A DNA stretch of 64,000 nucleotides, from positions 1-64,000 of the forward strand of contig JBAXXL010000022.1 in NCBI GenBank assembly GCA_037127915.1, written 5' to 3'. The notes under the pieces were generated by a model. The model was not told the origin of the DNA. It made no database searches and was given only the letters and a program-made list of their open reading frames with translations. The first letter of the stretch is position 1. The number at the start of each line of letters is the position of its first letter. The translations under genes and the position numbers were made by a program. Shown here piece after piece: positions 35,074 through 42,767 of this stretch. The DNA is from JBAXXL01 sp037127915. Its GTDB lineage: Bacteria; Bacteroidota; Ignavibacteria; Kapaibacteriales; UBA2268.

Positions 35074-36774
35074 ATGCAAGAAAAATTATCTGCGTTAAAA
35101 AAAGAAATTTTTGAAAATATTCTTAATAGGAAAGAGTCAAAATTATTAAAATATCTTGATTACATTATTATTGGTTTAATATTCCTAAGTGCACTTGAAG
35201 TGTTTTTTTCCAGCTTCAAAAATTTATCTAATACCCAATATAATATTTTACATGCCATAAACATAATAATAATGGTCATTTTTACAATTGAAGTTTCTTT
35301 AAGAATTATTTTTGCTAATAGACTAAATTCTAAATATGATGGATTCTTTGGAAGAATAAAATACTGTTTCAGCTTTTATGGTTTTATCGATATAATTGCT
35401 ACCTACTCGTATTATCTTACATTTATTTTTGTAATACCTATTGGAATAATCAATACTTTAAAATTATTAAGAGTATTAAGAATTTTTAGGTTTTTCAAAT
35501 CGACAAACTTATTTGTAGCGGCCATAAAATCAAAAAAGAATGAGTTAGTTATCAGTTTTCAGTTGCTTGCAATAATTACCTTTATTTTAGGAATGTTATT
35601 ATATTTTGTAGAAAGTTCATCACAAAAAAGTATTTATACTAATCCATTTGTTTCTATATTTTGGAGTTTCGCACAATATATTGGTGATCCAGGTGGCTAT
35701 GGAGATTTTAAACCTATAACAGTTTTAGGTAAAATAATTGCTTCTATGGTTGGCTTATTAGGCATTGCAATTTTTGCAATACCAGCCGGTATAATTGGTT
35801 CGGGTTTTATTGAAAAGATTGAAGAGCGTAAAATAGAAGATGATCTGGAAGAAACGAGAAGACAAATCAGGAAGAGATTTAGAAAAGGTCCTAGTGCTTC
35901 ATTAAAAATACAGGTTGAACCAAAATTCCAGACAATTACTTGGTTAGAAGTTAAACTTTGTCAATCAAAAGAGCAGTTGATGGATGCAATTAGAAATGCT
36001 CCTGATTTAAGAATTCAATTCTCTAAAACTTCGATTAATTCAAGACTGTTTGATTTAAATATTGTTGAAAAATTTATCTGCAACCGTCATTATGGTACTT
36101 ATATAGCACGAGATTCTAATGTTACTATAATAAATCCAACGGGTCTTGGGGAACAGATGATTAGTCACTTTACTCGAACTTTAGCTGAATATATTAATGC
36201 AAATTACATATCAAATGAGAAATTCCAACCAAAACATCCAGATGATTGTTATGATATTTCATTTAGTACAAATGCATTTTATGAAAAAGATACTATTAGT
36301 GATCACCAAGGATTGTCTTTGTTTTGTGGAGACATAATAAAATCTTGTGATGATGAAAATCACTGGGCTATCATAATCGAAACTAGTAGTTCAAAACGTA
36401 CAAATCAAATACATTTTTGCTTTGGTGGAAAAGAAGGAAATTCAAACTTTGAACAAGTTGAGACACCTTCTATTAATGAAGTTTATTATGGGAGTTTTAA
36501 GGAATTTCTTTCAGAATCAAAAAGCGTTATTGAAACCGAAATTAAATTTGTTATTGAAAGTGCAGAAAGGACTATCCCTATGATTGTTGGTACACATGAG
36601 TCCTTTGGTGGTACATCCAAAAACACCAATGCATCCTGGGTAAGGAGAAATACTAGGTCAAATGTAATTAGAATTTTCGTTTCTATTGCGTTAGTTGCAT
36701 ATTCAAGTGAGTTTGTTTATCGTAATACTATAAAAATCTTGGGTGACCAAATAAAGAAGTTATCTCAAGATTAA
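35074..36774 (+). CDS. Voltage-gated-type ion channel with large cytosolic C-terminal domain
   Basis: A 566-aa protein. Residues 1-250 are a six-helix channel: S1 about 28-46, S2 58-80, S3 100-122, an S4 with regularly spaced basic residues (LKLLRVLRIFRFFK, 129-142), S5 158-180, and S6 214-246 (LLGIAIFAIPAGIIGSGF). The selectivity region reads YIGDPGGYGDF (202-212) where K+ channels have TVGYGD, so GYGD is kept but the preceding residues are changed. Residues 250-566 are a soluble domain I do not recognise, with a GTHESFGGTSKNTNASWVRR stretch near the end. It is the last gene of the operon; a ligand-gated depolarising effector is inferred. Confidence 0.85.
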   Translation: MQEKLSALKKEIFENILNRKESKLLKYLDYIIIGLIFLSALEVFFSSFKNLSNTQYNILHAINIIIMVIFTIEVSLRIIFANRLNSKYDGFFGRIKYCFSFYGFIDIIATYSYYLTFIFVIPIGIINTLKLLRVLRIFRFFKSTNLFVAAIKSKKNELVISFQLLAIITFILGMLLYFVESSSQKSIYTNPFVSIFWSFAQYIGDPGGYGDFKPITVLGKIIASMVGLLGIAIFAIPAGIIGSGFIEKIEERKIEDDLEETRRQIRKRFRKGPSASLKIQVEPKFQTITWLEVKLCQSKEQLMDAIRNAPDLRIQFSKTSINSRLFDLNIVEKFICNRHYGTYIARDSNVTIINPTGLGEQMISHFTRTLAEYINANYISNEKFQPKHPDDCYDISFSTNAFYEKDTISDHQGLSLFCGDIIKSCDDENHWAIIIETSSSKRTNQIHFCFGGKEGNSNFEQVETPSINEVYYGSFKEFLSESKSVIETEIKFVIESAERTIPMIVGTHESFGGTSKNTNASWVRRNTRSNVIRIFVSIALVAYSSEFVYRNTIKILGDQIKKLSQD

Positions 36775-36807
36775 TGAATATACGATTTTTTAATCAAATT
36801 TAATTTC

Positions 36808-36840
36808 AGCGTCAAGACTTCCCATCCTGGCGCTTTTTTT
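36808..36840 (+). terminator. Terminator of the nuclease-channel operon
   Basis: AGCGTCA pairs with TGGCGCT (one wobble) around a 13-base loop, followed by seven T. It begins 33 bp after the channel gene stop. A second hairpin with eight following T (GACTTC/GGAGTC, 36900-36923) lies downstream. Confidence 0.75.
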
Positions 36841-36845
36841 ACATC

Positions 36846-36862
36846 CGACCCCGCTGGGGTCG
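36846..36862. repeat. Short palindrome, same class as 31660-31820
   Basis: CCGACCCCGCTGGGGTCG, near-perfect hairpin; almost the same arms as the last hairpin at 31800 (CGACCCC/GGGGTCG). The operon 31977-36774 thus has matching palindromes on both sides. Confidence 0.65.
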
Positions 36863-36993
36863 AGACCAAAACCCACGCCATATTTTCTACAAATATTTGA
36901 CTTCTAGCGGAGTCTTTTTTTTGGCACTTACTGTAGCGGCACATCCTGTAAATCCTCACATCCTTTCATCTTAATTCTGAATATAGAGTCAGA

Positions 36994-37027
36994 TAAAAAA
37001 AAGTTCCCAAACAAGAGCTTGGGAACT
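36994..37027 (-). terminator. Terminator of the 62-aa minus-strand gene
   Basis: GTTCCCAA and TTGGGAAC pair perfectly around ACAAGAGC; on the minus strand eight T follow. It lies 18 bp after the stop of the small gene at 37045-37233 and is the main evidence that this gene is real. Confidence 0.8.
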
Positions 37028-37044
37028 AGGAAAATTATTGCATT

Positions 37045-37233
37045 TTAATTTGATTTACGTTCGTCTTTTAAACACTTTTCGTATTGTAATCTTTCCAATT
37101 TTATTATTGTTTCTTTAGCTAAATCGTTTAAATGTTTAGCCCAATTTTTCCTTGGTACAATATTAAGTTCTTTGTATAGGATGTCCTTCCATTCCCAAAC
37201 TTCTAATTGAGCACTATATATTTTCTGTGTCAT
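37045..37233 (-). CDS. Small soluble protein, unknown function
   Basis: A 62-aa product (starts MTQKIYSAQLEVWEWKD, ends basic KDERKSN) with helical, charged character. No family is recognised. It is supported by a strong terminator directly downstream on the same strand and by lack of overlap with any other gene. It sits between alaS and the channel operon. Confidence 0.65.
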   Translation of the reverse strand: MTQKIYSAQLEVWEWKDILYKELNIVPRKNWAKHLNDLAKETIIKLERLQYEKCLKDERKSN

Positions 37234-37281
37234 AATTCAATCTTTTTAGAATATTTCAAATTTAATCTAATCAAGTATTTA

Positions 37282-37300
37282 CTCATCCGATAACTGCGAG
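37282..37300. repeat. Half copy of palindrome family P2
   Basis: CTCATCCGATAACTGCGAG, the left half of P2, directly beside a P1 hairpin. Only one arm remains. Confidence 0.6.
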
Positions 37301-37306
37301 TTAAAA

Positions 37307-37339
37307 AACCTTCCGAAGGTTTCAAACCTTCGGAAGGTT
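37307..37339 (-). terminator. Palindrome family P1, copy 4, as alaS terminator
   Basis: AACCTTCCGAAGGTTT then CAAACCTTCGGAAGGTT, a long near-perfect hairpin. On the minus strand it is followed by TTTTTT and lies 10 bp past the alaS stop, so here P1 has terminator form. Confidence 0.75.
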
Positions 37340-37348
37340 AGTATGATT

Positions 37349-39880
37349 TTACAATTTTTCAATCAATCCGATAAAGTTCTCAAGTACTTCCGGCAGTTTT
37401 TCAATATTTCTACCCCCGGCAGTAGCAAGGTGCGCTTTACCGCCACCTCCACCGCCAAGTTCTTTCGCGGCAAGACCGACCAATTTACCGGCGGGATATT
37501 TACCGTTTATATCATCGGTTACGGAACAAGCTAACTGCACTTTTTCGTCAATAACTACTGCCAGCAAAACAATGGCATTATGAGCCAGTGTATCTCTCAA
37601 ATTAACAGCGGCATCGCGAAGCGCGTCCAAGCTATCAACATCTATTTGCTTAGCAATTACTTTAATTTCGCCGAACATTTTGGCTTCGTGTGTGGATTGT
37701 GAAATTTCCTTTTCCATAGCCTCGCGTTTGATATCGGAAATATCTTTTTCTAACTTTCGGAAATTTTTCTGCATTGTACCAATTTCATCAGTCAATTCTT
37801 GGATTTTGTTTTGTAAGGTGCCGACAAATTCCATTGCGCCGCGTCCGGTAACAGCTTCCATTCTGCGTACGCCTGCCGCTACTGAACTTTCAGTTGTAAT
37901 CTTAAACAATCCTATCTCGGAAGTATTGCGCACGTGTGTGCCGCCGCAAAGCTCAACCGAGAAATCTTCGGACATAATAACACAACGAACAGTATCACCA
38001 TACTTATCGCCGAAGAACATCTTTATCTTGGCATCTTTCCTCGCTTCTTCTAATGAAAGCACACTAGTTTCAATATCAATTTCAGATAATATTTTTTCGT
38101 TGACTATTCTTTCAATTTCTTTTATTTGCTCATCGGTCAATTTCTCAAAATGGTTGAAGTCGAAGCGCAAATAATCAGGATGCACAAGCGAACCGGCTTG
38201 TTTGATATGCCCACCTAAGACAGTTTTTAAAGCTTCATGAGCCAAGTGAGTTGCAGAGTGATTGCGAGCAATGTCCAATCTACGGGTTCTATTTACTTTG
38301 GCTATGGCTTTGGTACCTGTTTCTAATACAGCGTTTTTGTCAATTATATGAATAATAGCATTTCCAACTCTTCTCACATCTATGACATTATAAATGTCTT
38401 TGCCGATAACAATCATTCCCATATCACTCATTTGTCCGCCGCTTTCTGCATAAAACGGAGTGCGAGCTAGAACGATTTTGTTATCCTGCGCAAATTCAAC
38501 AGTAGTAGTTGTTTCAATAGTATCATAGCCGACAAAGGTAGAAACGCTGTCAGTTTCAATTGTTTCCACTTCCTGGCTTACTGATTTACGAGCGGCGCGT
38601 GCGCGTTGTTTCTGTTCGCTCATACTTTGATTGAAGCCTGCTATATCAACTGACAAATTGCGTTCGCGAGCAATTAATTCCGTTAAATCGAGAGGGAAGC
38701 CAAACGTATCGTAAAGCAAAAATGCATCGCTTCCGGATATTTCTTTATTATTGGATAATTTCGCTAATTCATCGAATTTTGTTAAACCACGATCTAATGT
38801 TTGTAGGAAGTTTTCTTCTTCGCCGCGTATTACTTTTTCAATAGTAACTCTATTTTCAATGAGTTCAGGGAAAACATCACCCATAGTATCAACTAAAATA
38901 CCCACAAGTTTTGTCATCACGGCTTCACGGAAACCCAAATTACGTGCAAATCTGCTCGCACGGCGGAGGATTCTGCGTAATACGTAGCTACGGCCTTCGT
39001 TACCTGGGATAGCTCCATCGGCAATTGCGAAAGATAGGGTGCGGGTATGGTCGGCAATTACGCGCATTGCGATTGAATCGGGATCGTCCAAATCGTTAAG
39101 ATACGTTTTACCCGAAAGTTCTGAAAGTTTGTTTATTAGCGGCATAAAGACATCGGTTTCGTAATTTGAATTTTTGCCCTGAATTACTGAGCAAACTCTT
39201 TCGAATCCCATTCCGGTATCCACGTGACGAGCGGATAAATTTTCTAAACTAGCGTCAGCTTTGCGGTTGTATTGTATAAAAACCAAATTCCATATTTCAA
39301 TTACGTCGGGACTATCGGCATTGACTAAATTTTTGCCTGATTTATCGGGAGTTCTGTCGAAATGAATTTCCGAGCAAGGTCCACAAGGTCCGGTTTCACC
39401 CATTTCCCAGAAGTTTTCTTTATCACCGAAGTATAGAATTCTATCTTCGGGCATATATTTTTTCCAAATTTCAAATGCTTCGCTATCTGTTTTATAGCAA
39501 GTAACGAATAATCTATCTTTTGGCATTTTCCAAACTTCTGTCAGAAGTTCCCAAGCCCAAGCGATAGCTTCTTCTTTGTAATAATCGCCAAAGCTCCAAT
39601 TGCCGAGCATTTCGAAAAAAGTATGGTGGTATGTGTCACGTCCGACTTCTTCCAAATCGTTATGTTTACCGGATACGCGGATGCACTTTTGGGTGTCGGC
39701 GGCACGTTTATAATCGCGTGTACCGGTTCCTAAAAAAACATCTTTAAATTGATTCATTCCGGCATTTATGAACATCAATGTTGGGTCGCCGTGAGTTACT
39801 ACGGGAGCACTTGGGACTATTCTATGTTGTTTACTTTCAAAAAATTCTAAAAAAGAGCGACGTATTTCGCTGGATTTCAT
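37349..39880 (-). CDS. alaS: Alanyl-tRNA synthetase
   Basis: Charges tRNA-Ala with alanine in the cytoplasm. The 843-aa protein has the class II catalytic core at the N-terminus (HTFFEMLGNWSFGDYYKEE, GMGFERVCSVIQGK). The editing domain carries the zinc/active-site set HSATHLAHEAL and VELCGGTHV, and the C-terminal C-Ala domain ends GGGGGGKAHLATAGG. Length and domain order are normal. It is a single gene with a P1-hairpin terminator. A TAATTTTG promoter-like box lies at 39917-39924 on the minus strand, 37 bp before the start codon. Confidence 0.97.
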   Translation of the reverse strand: MKSSEIRRSFLEFFESKQHRIVPSAPVVTHGDPTLMFINAGMNQFKDVFLGTGTRDYKRAADTQKCIRVSGKHNDLEEVGRDTYHHTFFEMLGNWSFGDYYKEEAIAWAWELLTEVWKMPKDRLFVTCYKTDSEAFEIWKKYMPEDRILYFGDKENFWEMGETGPCGPCSEIHFDRTPDKSGKNLVNADSPDVIEIWNLVFIQYNRKADASLENLSARHVDTGMGFERVCSVIQGKNSNYETDVFMPLINKLSELSGKTYLNDLDDPDSIAMRVIADHTRTLSFAIADGAIPGNEGRSYVLRRILRRASRFARNLGFREAVMTKLVGILVDTMGDVFPELIENRVTIEKVIRGEEENFLQTLDRGLTKFDELAKLSNNKEISGSDAFLLYDTFGFPLDLTELIARERNLSVDIAGFNQSMSEQKQRARAARKSVSQEVETIETDSVSTFVGYDTIETTTTVEFAQDNKIVLARTPFYAESGGQMSDMGMIVIGKDIYNVIDVRRVGNAIIHIIDKNAVLETGTKAIAKVNRTRRLDIARNHSATHLAHEALKTVLGGHIKQAGSLVHPDYLRFDFNHFEKLTDEQIKEIERIVNEKILSEIDIETSVLSLEEARKDAKIKMFFGDKYGDTVRCVIMSEDFSVELCGGTHVRNTSEIGLFKITTESSVAAGVRRMEAVTGRGAMEFVGTLQNKIQELTDEIGTMQKNFRKLEKDISDIKREAMEKEISQSTHEAKMFGEIKVIAKQIDVDSLDALRDAAVNLRDTLAHNAIVLLAVVIDEKVQLACSVTDDINGKYPAGKLVGLAAKELGGGGGGKAHLATAGGRNIEKLPEVLENFIGLIEKL

Positions 39881-40092
39881 ATTACATTACTATTATTATT
39901 GTACAAAGTTTGAGTACAAAATTAACGAAATTTGAGAATATAGCGCGATTTTACGGCTCATATAGTGCAAAATTGTTTTAAATTTAGTTATTTAAAGCAA
40001 AGCGTCAAGTTTTGCCGATTACAAACTTTTGCTTATTTTTGAAAACTGATTTTGTGAATTATAATTTATTTATACTAAATTTGGAGTATTTT

Positions 40093-41007
40093 ATGAAAAA
40101 AGATTTTTTGATGATGGCGGATTTTACCCGCGAAGAAATCTTACAGGCATTTGAAATAGCTAAAGATATGAAAAAAGATCGCGCTAAATACGCACACTCT
40201 TTAGAAGGTCAATCATTAGCTCTTATATTCGAAAAACCATCGCTTCGTACTCGTACGACATTTGATATAGGTTTCCAACAATTGGGCGGAAATACAATTT
40301 ATTTATCACCTGCTGAAATTAATTTGGGCAAACGTGAATCAGTTTATGATGTTGCGAAAAATTTAGAACGTATGGTACAAGGTATTATGATCCGTACTTT
40401 CGGTCACGACATAGTGGATGATTTGTCAGAATATGCAAAAATCACAATTATCAATGGCTTGACAGATTATTCGCATCCTTGTCAAGGTATGGCTGATTAT
40501 TTGACATTCTTGGAATATAAAGGCGGATTTGAAGGCAAGAAATTAACTTATGTAGGCGACGGCAATAACGTGGCTCATACTTTGATGGAAGGCGGTGCGT
40601 TGTTGGGTGTTGACGTAACTATTGGCTGTCCAAGAGGTTTCGAACCAAACTTGAGAGCATATTTACACGCGACAGAATTAGCAAAGAAAACCGGCGCGAA
40701 AATCGAAGTTGTTTACGATCCGAAAGAAGCTGTTAAAGGCGCAGATGCAGTTTATACTGACGTTTGGGCTTCAATGGGCCAAGAAGCTGAAGCTAAAGAA
40801 CGTGACCGCATTTTCCGTCCATTCCAAGTAAACGAAGAATTGATGGCTTGCGCGAAATCAGACGCAATCTTTATGCATTGTCTTCCTGCTCACCGCGGCG
40901 ACGAAGTAACTTCTCCTGTTGTTGATGCACCTTATTCAGTTGTATTCCCAGAAGCAGAAAACCGTTTACACGCTCAAAAAGCAGTTATGTATATGCTTAT
41001 GAAATAG
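40093..41007 (+). CDS. argF: Ornithine carbamoyltransferase
   Basis: Makes citrulline from carbamoyl phosphate and ornithine in arginine synthesis. The ATG at 40093 has GGAG upstream and gives 304 aa; the longer reading from 40012 adds an unlike N-terminus. Carbamoyl-phosphate site SLRTRT is at residues 50-55, HPCQ at 128-131 and HCLPAHRG at 262-269 (Cys263 orients ornithine). DVWASMGQE is the usual OTCase form, arguing against aspartate or acetylornithine carbamoyltransferase. No other arginine genes are adjacent. A terminator follows at 41115. Confidence 0.93.
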   Translation: MKKDFLMMADFTREEILQAFEIAKDMKKDRAKYAHSLEGQSLALIFEKPSLRTRTTFDIGFQQLGGNTIYLSPAEINLGKRESVYDVAKNLERMVQGIMIRTFGHDIVDDLSEYAKITIINGLTDYSHPCQGMADYLTFLEYKGGFEGKKLTYVGDGNNVAHTLMEGGALLGVDVTIGCPRGFEPNLRAYLHATELAKKTGAKIEVVYDPKEAVKGADAVYTDVWASMGQEAEAKERDRIFRPFQVNEELMACAKSDAIFMHCLPAHRGDEVTSPVVDAPYSVVFPEAENRLHAQKAVMYMLMK

Positions 41008-41114
41008 TAACTACGTTACATTTTTATTTTCGTTATTCCTGCGGAAGCAGGAATCTACAGTTTAAAAAAATAGATACAGACACCAATCCGCAAGGATTAA
41101 ATCTGTTATCAGGG

Positions 41115-41147
41115 TGGAGCTCAACTTCAAGTGGGCTCCATTTTTTT
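41115..41147 (+). terminator. Terminator of argF
   Basis: TGGAGC pairs with GCTCCA around an 18-base loop, then seven T, about 110 bp after the argF stop. Confidence 0.7.
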
Positions 41148-41148
41148 A

Positions 41149-41212
41149 GTTTATAAAGTTTATAAAGTTTATAAAGTTTATAAAGTTTGTAAAGTAGAAA
41201 GTTTATAAAGTG
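41149..41212. repeat. Nine-base tandem repeat (GTTTATAAA)n
   Basis: Four perfect GTTTATAAA units at 41149-41184, then GTTTGTAAA, a shortened GTAGAAA and one more GTTTATAAA to 41209. It starts immediately after the argF terminator and contains no gene. Confidence 0.9.
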
Positions 41213-41214
41213 AA

Positions 41215-41505
41215 GAAGAAAATCCTAACCGCACAGCGGTTGAAGATGAATAGAAAATGATGCGCGAAATACGACACAACCGCGAAGCGGTTGAAAGTGA
41301 TTAGCTCCGGGTGAAACCCGTGGTACGGAATCTCCCGGAATATCACGCCCTGGAAGGGCGAAATAAAAAAATAATTTCCTCCGAGCCCATTTTTGTGTCA
41401 GCCCTACAGGCTGGGAAAAACTGGATGACGCAACTTGGGATGTTGCCCTAGGATATTTTGTTTCAGGCTTACCGCCTTGAAGATGGATTCTTCACTTAGT
41501 TCAGA
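41215..41505. repeat. Palindrome array and left repeat arm beside hicBA
   Basis: Hairpins with arms AACCGC/GCGGTT occur twice, and CCGGGTGAAACCCGTGG, CGCCCTGGAAGGGCG and CAGCCCTACAGGCTGGG once each. They are followed by 41427-41505 (ACTTGGGATGTTGCCC, then CTTGAAGATGGATTCTTCAC), which is repeated after hicA at 42119-42195. No gene is recognised between 41008 and 41689; the open frame running in from 41435 is repeat sequence. Confidence 0.75.
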
Positions 41506-41689
41506 ATGTCAGATAATCCTTCAATTCCTAAAATCCCACAAATCTTCGTTCAGAAATTTTAAGATTGATTCCCGATGCCTCAGCAATGACAACCAATCCT
41601 GCTATACCAACAACCCCTATACAACTGCAATATTTCAATTATACAAACGTTTTTTTTATTATAAATTAAATAAATTAGTTGAGATATAT

Positions 41690-41905
41690 ATGCATTTTAA
41701 TGTTGTATTAGATAAAGCCGAAGAAGGCGGGTTCAATGTTATTGTACCGGCACTCGATGGTTGTTTTACTCAAGGTGATACGGAAGAAGAAGCCTTAAGT
41801 AACGCAAAAGAAGCAATTTTATGTTACCTCGAAGGTCTCGAGAAACTAAATCAAATTTACTCCAAGCCGAATTATAAAGTATATAATTTGGAACTTGCCG
41901 TATGA
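41690..41905 (+). CDS. hicB: HicB-family antitoxin
   Basis: A 71-aa short HicB/UPF0150 protein: MHFNVVLDKAEEGGFNVIVP, then ALDGCFTQGDTEEEALSNAKEA, the partial RNase-H fold that binds HicA. It has no C-terminal DNA-binding domain, so it may not autoregulate alone. The ATG at 41690 gives the family N-terminus; the in-frame extension back to 41435 is repeat DNA. It overlaps hicA by 4 bp. The order is antitoxin then toxin. Confidence 0.9.
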   Translation: MHFNVVLDKAEEGGFNVIVPALDGCFTQGDTEEEALSNAKEAILCYLEGLEKLNQIYSKPNYKVYNLELAV

Positions 41906-42117
41906 GTAACACTTTTTCGGGAAAGGATATTGTCAAAGCATTGCGAAGGCTCGGTTTTATTATAGACCACCAGCGCGGTAGTCACATATTCTTGCATAAT
42001 TTGGACAAAAACCAAACTGTTATTGTGCCTAATCATCAAGAAATTAAAAAAGGTACATTACACAATATATTGAAATCCACAGATTTATCAATTGATAAAT
42101 TAAAAGAACTTCTATAG
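41902..42117 (+). CDS. hicA: HicA-family toxin (mRNA interferase)
   Basis: A 71-aa dsRBD-like HicA protein: SGKDIVKALRRLGFIIDHQR, then GSHIFLHN with the catalytic-type His, then VIVPNHQEIKKGTLHNILK. HicA cleaves mRNA when not bound by HicB. Its start overlaps the hicB stop (ATGA). The pair is framed by about 75-bp direct repeats, suggesting that it moved in as a unit. Confidence 0.92.
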   Translation: MSNTFSGKDIVKALRRLGFIIDHQRGSHIFLHNLDKNQTVIVPNHQEIKKGTLHNILKSTDLSIDKLKELL

Positions 42118-42118
42118 C

Positions 42119-42195
42119 ATACTTGGGAAGGTGTCCCAAGCTATTTTGTTGCAGGCTTACAGTCTTGAAGATGGATTCTTCACTTCGTACAGGAT
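42119..42195. repeat. Right repeat arm beside hicBA
   Basis: ACTTGGGAAGGTGTCCC, GCAGGCTTACAGTCTTGAAG and ATGGATTCTTCACTTCGTAC, about 75 bp matching 41427-41505. A short open frame from 42131 lies within it and is not counted as a gene. Confidence 0.75.
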
Positions 42196-42282
42196 GAGAC
42201 TAACTATATATGTCTTGGAGATTCCGTGTCAAGCACGGAATGACGATTGTTTATTCTTTCTACTCATTTATAATTATTTTTA

Positions 42283-42765
42283 TTATATTTTAACTCTTAT
42301 TTCTCTATCGTGTTCTTTTTTCCTTTCGGTTTCGCGTTTGTCATGTTTCTTTTGAGCGCGTGCCAAACCTATAGTAACTTTTACTAAATGACCGGAAAAG
42401 TATACAGACAGCGGGATCAAAGTATTGCCTTTTTCCATAACTGCATTTTTCAATTTTAGGGCTTCTCTATGTTTTATAAGGAGCTTTCTGTCGCGCTTTG
42501 GAGGGTGGTTTTGGCGGTTACCGAAATCGTATTCACTTATATGAAGGTTATAGATCCAAAGTTCATAATCGTATTTTGATTTAAAACCGGCATAAGAATC
42601 TACCAAATTGCACCGTCCTGCTCTAAGGGCTTTTACCTCGGTGCCTTGAAGTACGATGCCCGCTTCGAGTTTACTTTCTATAGTGTAATCGTGGTACGCT
42701 TTTTTGTTATTAGCTATTATTTTTACTATTCTTTCTCTTGCTTCTCTTGTTTCTTCTGTTTTCAT
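42283..42765 (-). CDS. smpB: SsrA-binding protein SmpB
   Basis: Binds tmRNA and brings it to stalled ribosomes for trans-translation. Start taken at the ATG at 42765, giving 160 aa; an in-frame TTG at 42783 is less likely. Family blocks are NNKKAYHDYTIESKLEAGIV, LQGTEVKALRAGRCNLVDSY, KRDRKLLIKHREA and a basic C-terminal tail (RAQKKHDKRETERKKEHDRE). It starts 2 bp after the pfkA stop, so the two are co-transcribed. The tmRNA gene itself was not found here. Confidence 0.96.
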   Translation of the reverse strand: MKTEETREARERIVKIIANNKKAYHDYTIESKLEAGIVLQGTEVKALRAGRCNLVDSYAGFKSKYDYELWIYNLHISEYDFGNRQNHPPKRDRKLLIKHREALKLKNAVMEKGNTLIPLSVYFSGHLVKVTIGLARAQKKHDKRETERKKEHDREIRVKI

Positions 42766-42767
42766 AA

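Noticed and set aside
35074..36774. Ordinary cyclic-nucleotide-gated K+ channel
   Set aside because: No cyclic-nucleotide-binding domain signature is visible in the C-terminal part and the filter is not TVGYGD.
40076..40083. TAAATTTG as argF promoter
   Set aside because: It fits the -7 box but ends 9 bp before the start codon and overlaps the ribosome site; transcription would begin nearly at the ATG.
41435..41689. N-terminal extension of hicB
   Set aside because: In frame, but made of repeat sequence; HicB family proteins start at MHFNVVLDKAEEGG (ATG at 41690).
42131..42355. Open frame of 74 codons after hicA
   Set aside because: It lies in the direct repeat that also precedes hicB, its translation is repeat-derived (GFFTSYRM-like), and it overlaps smpB on the other strand.
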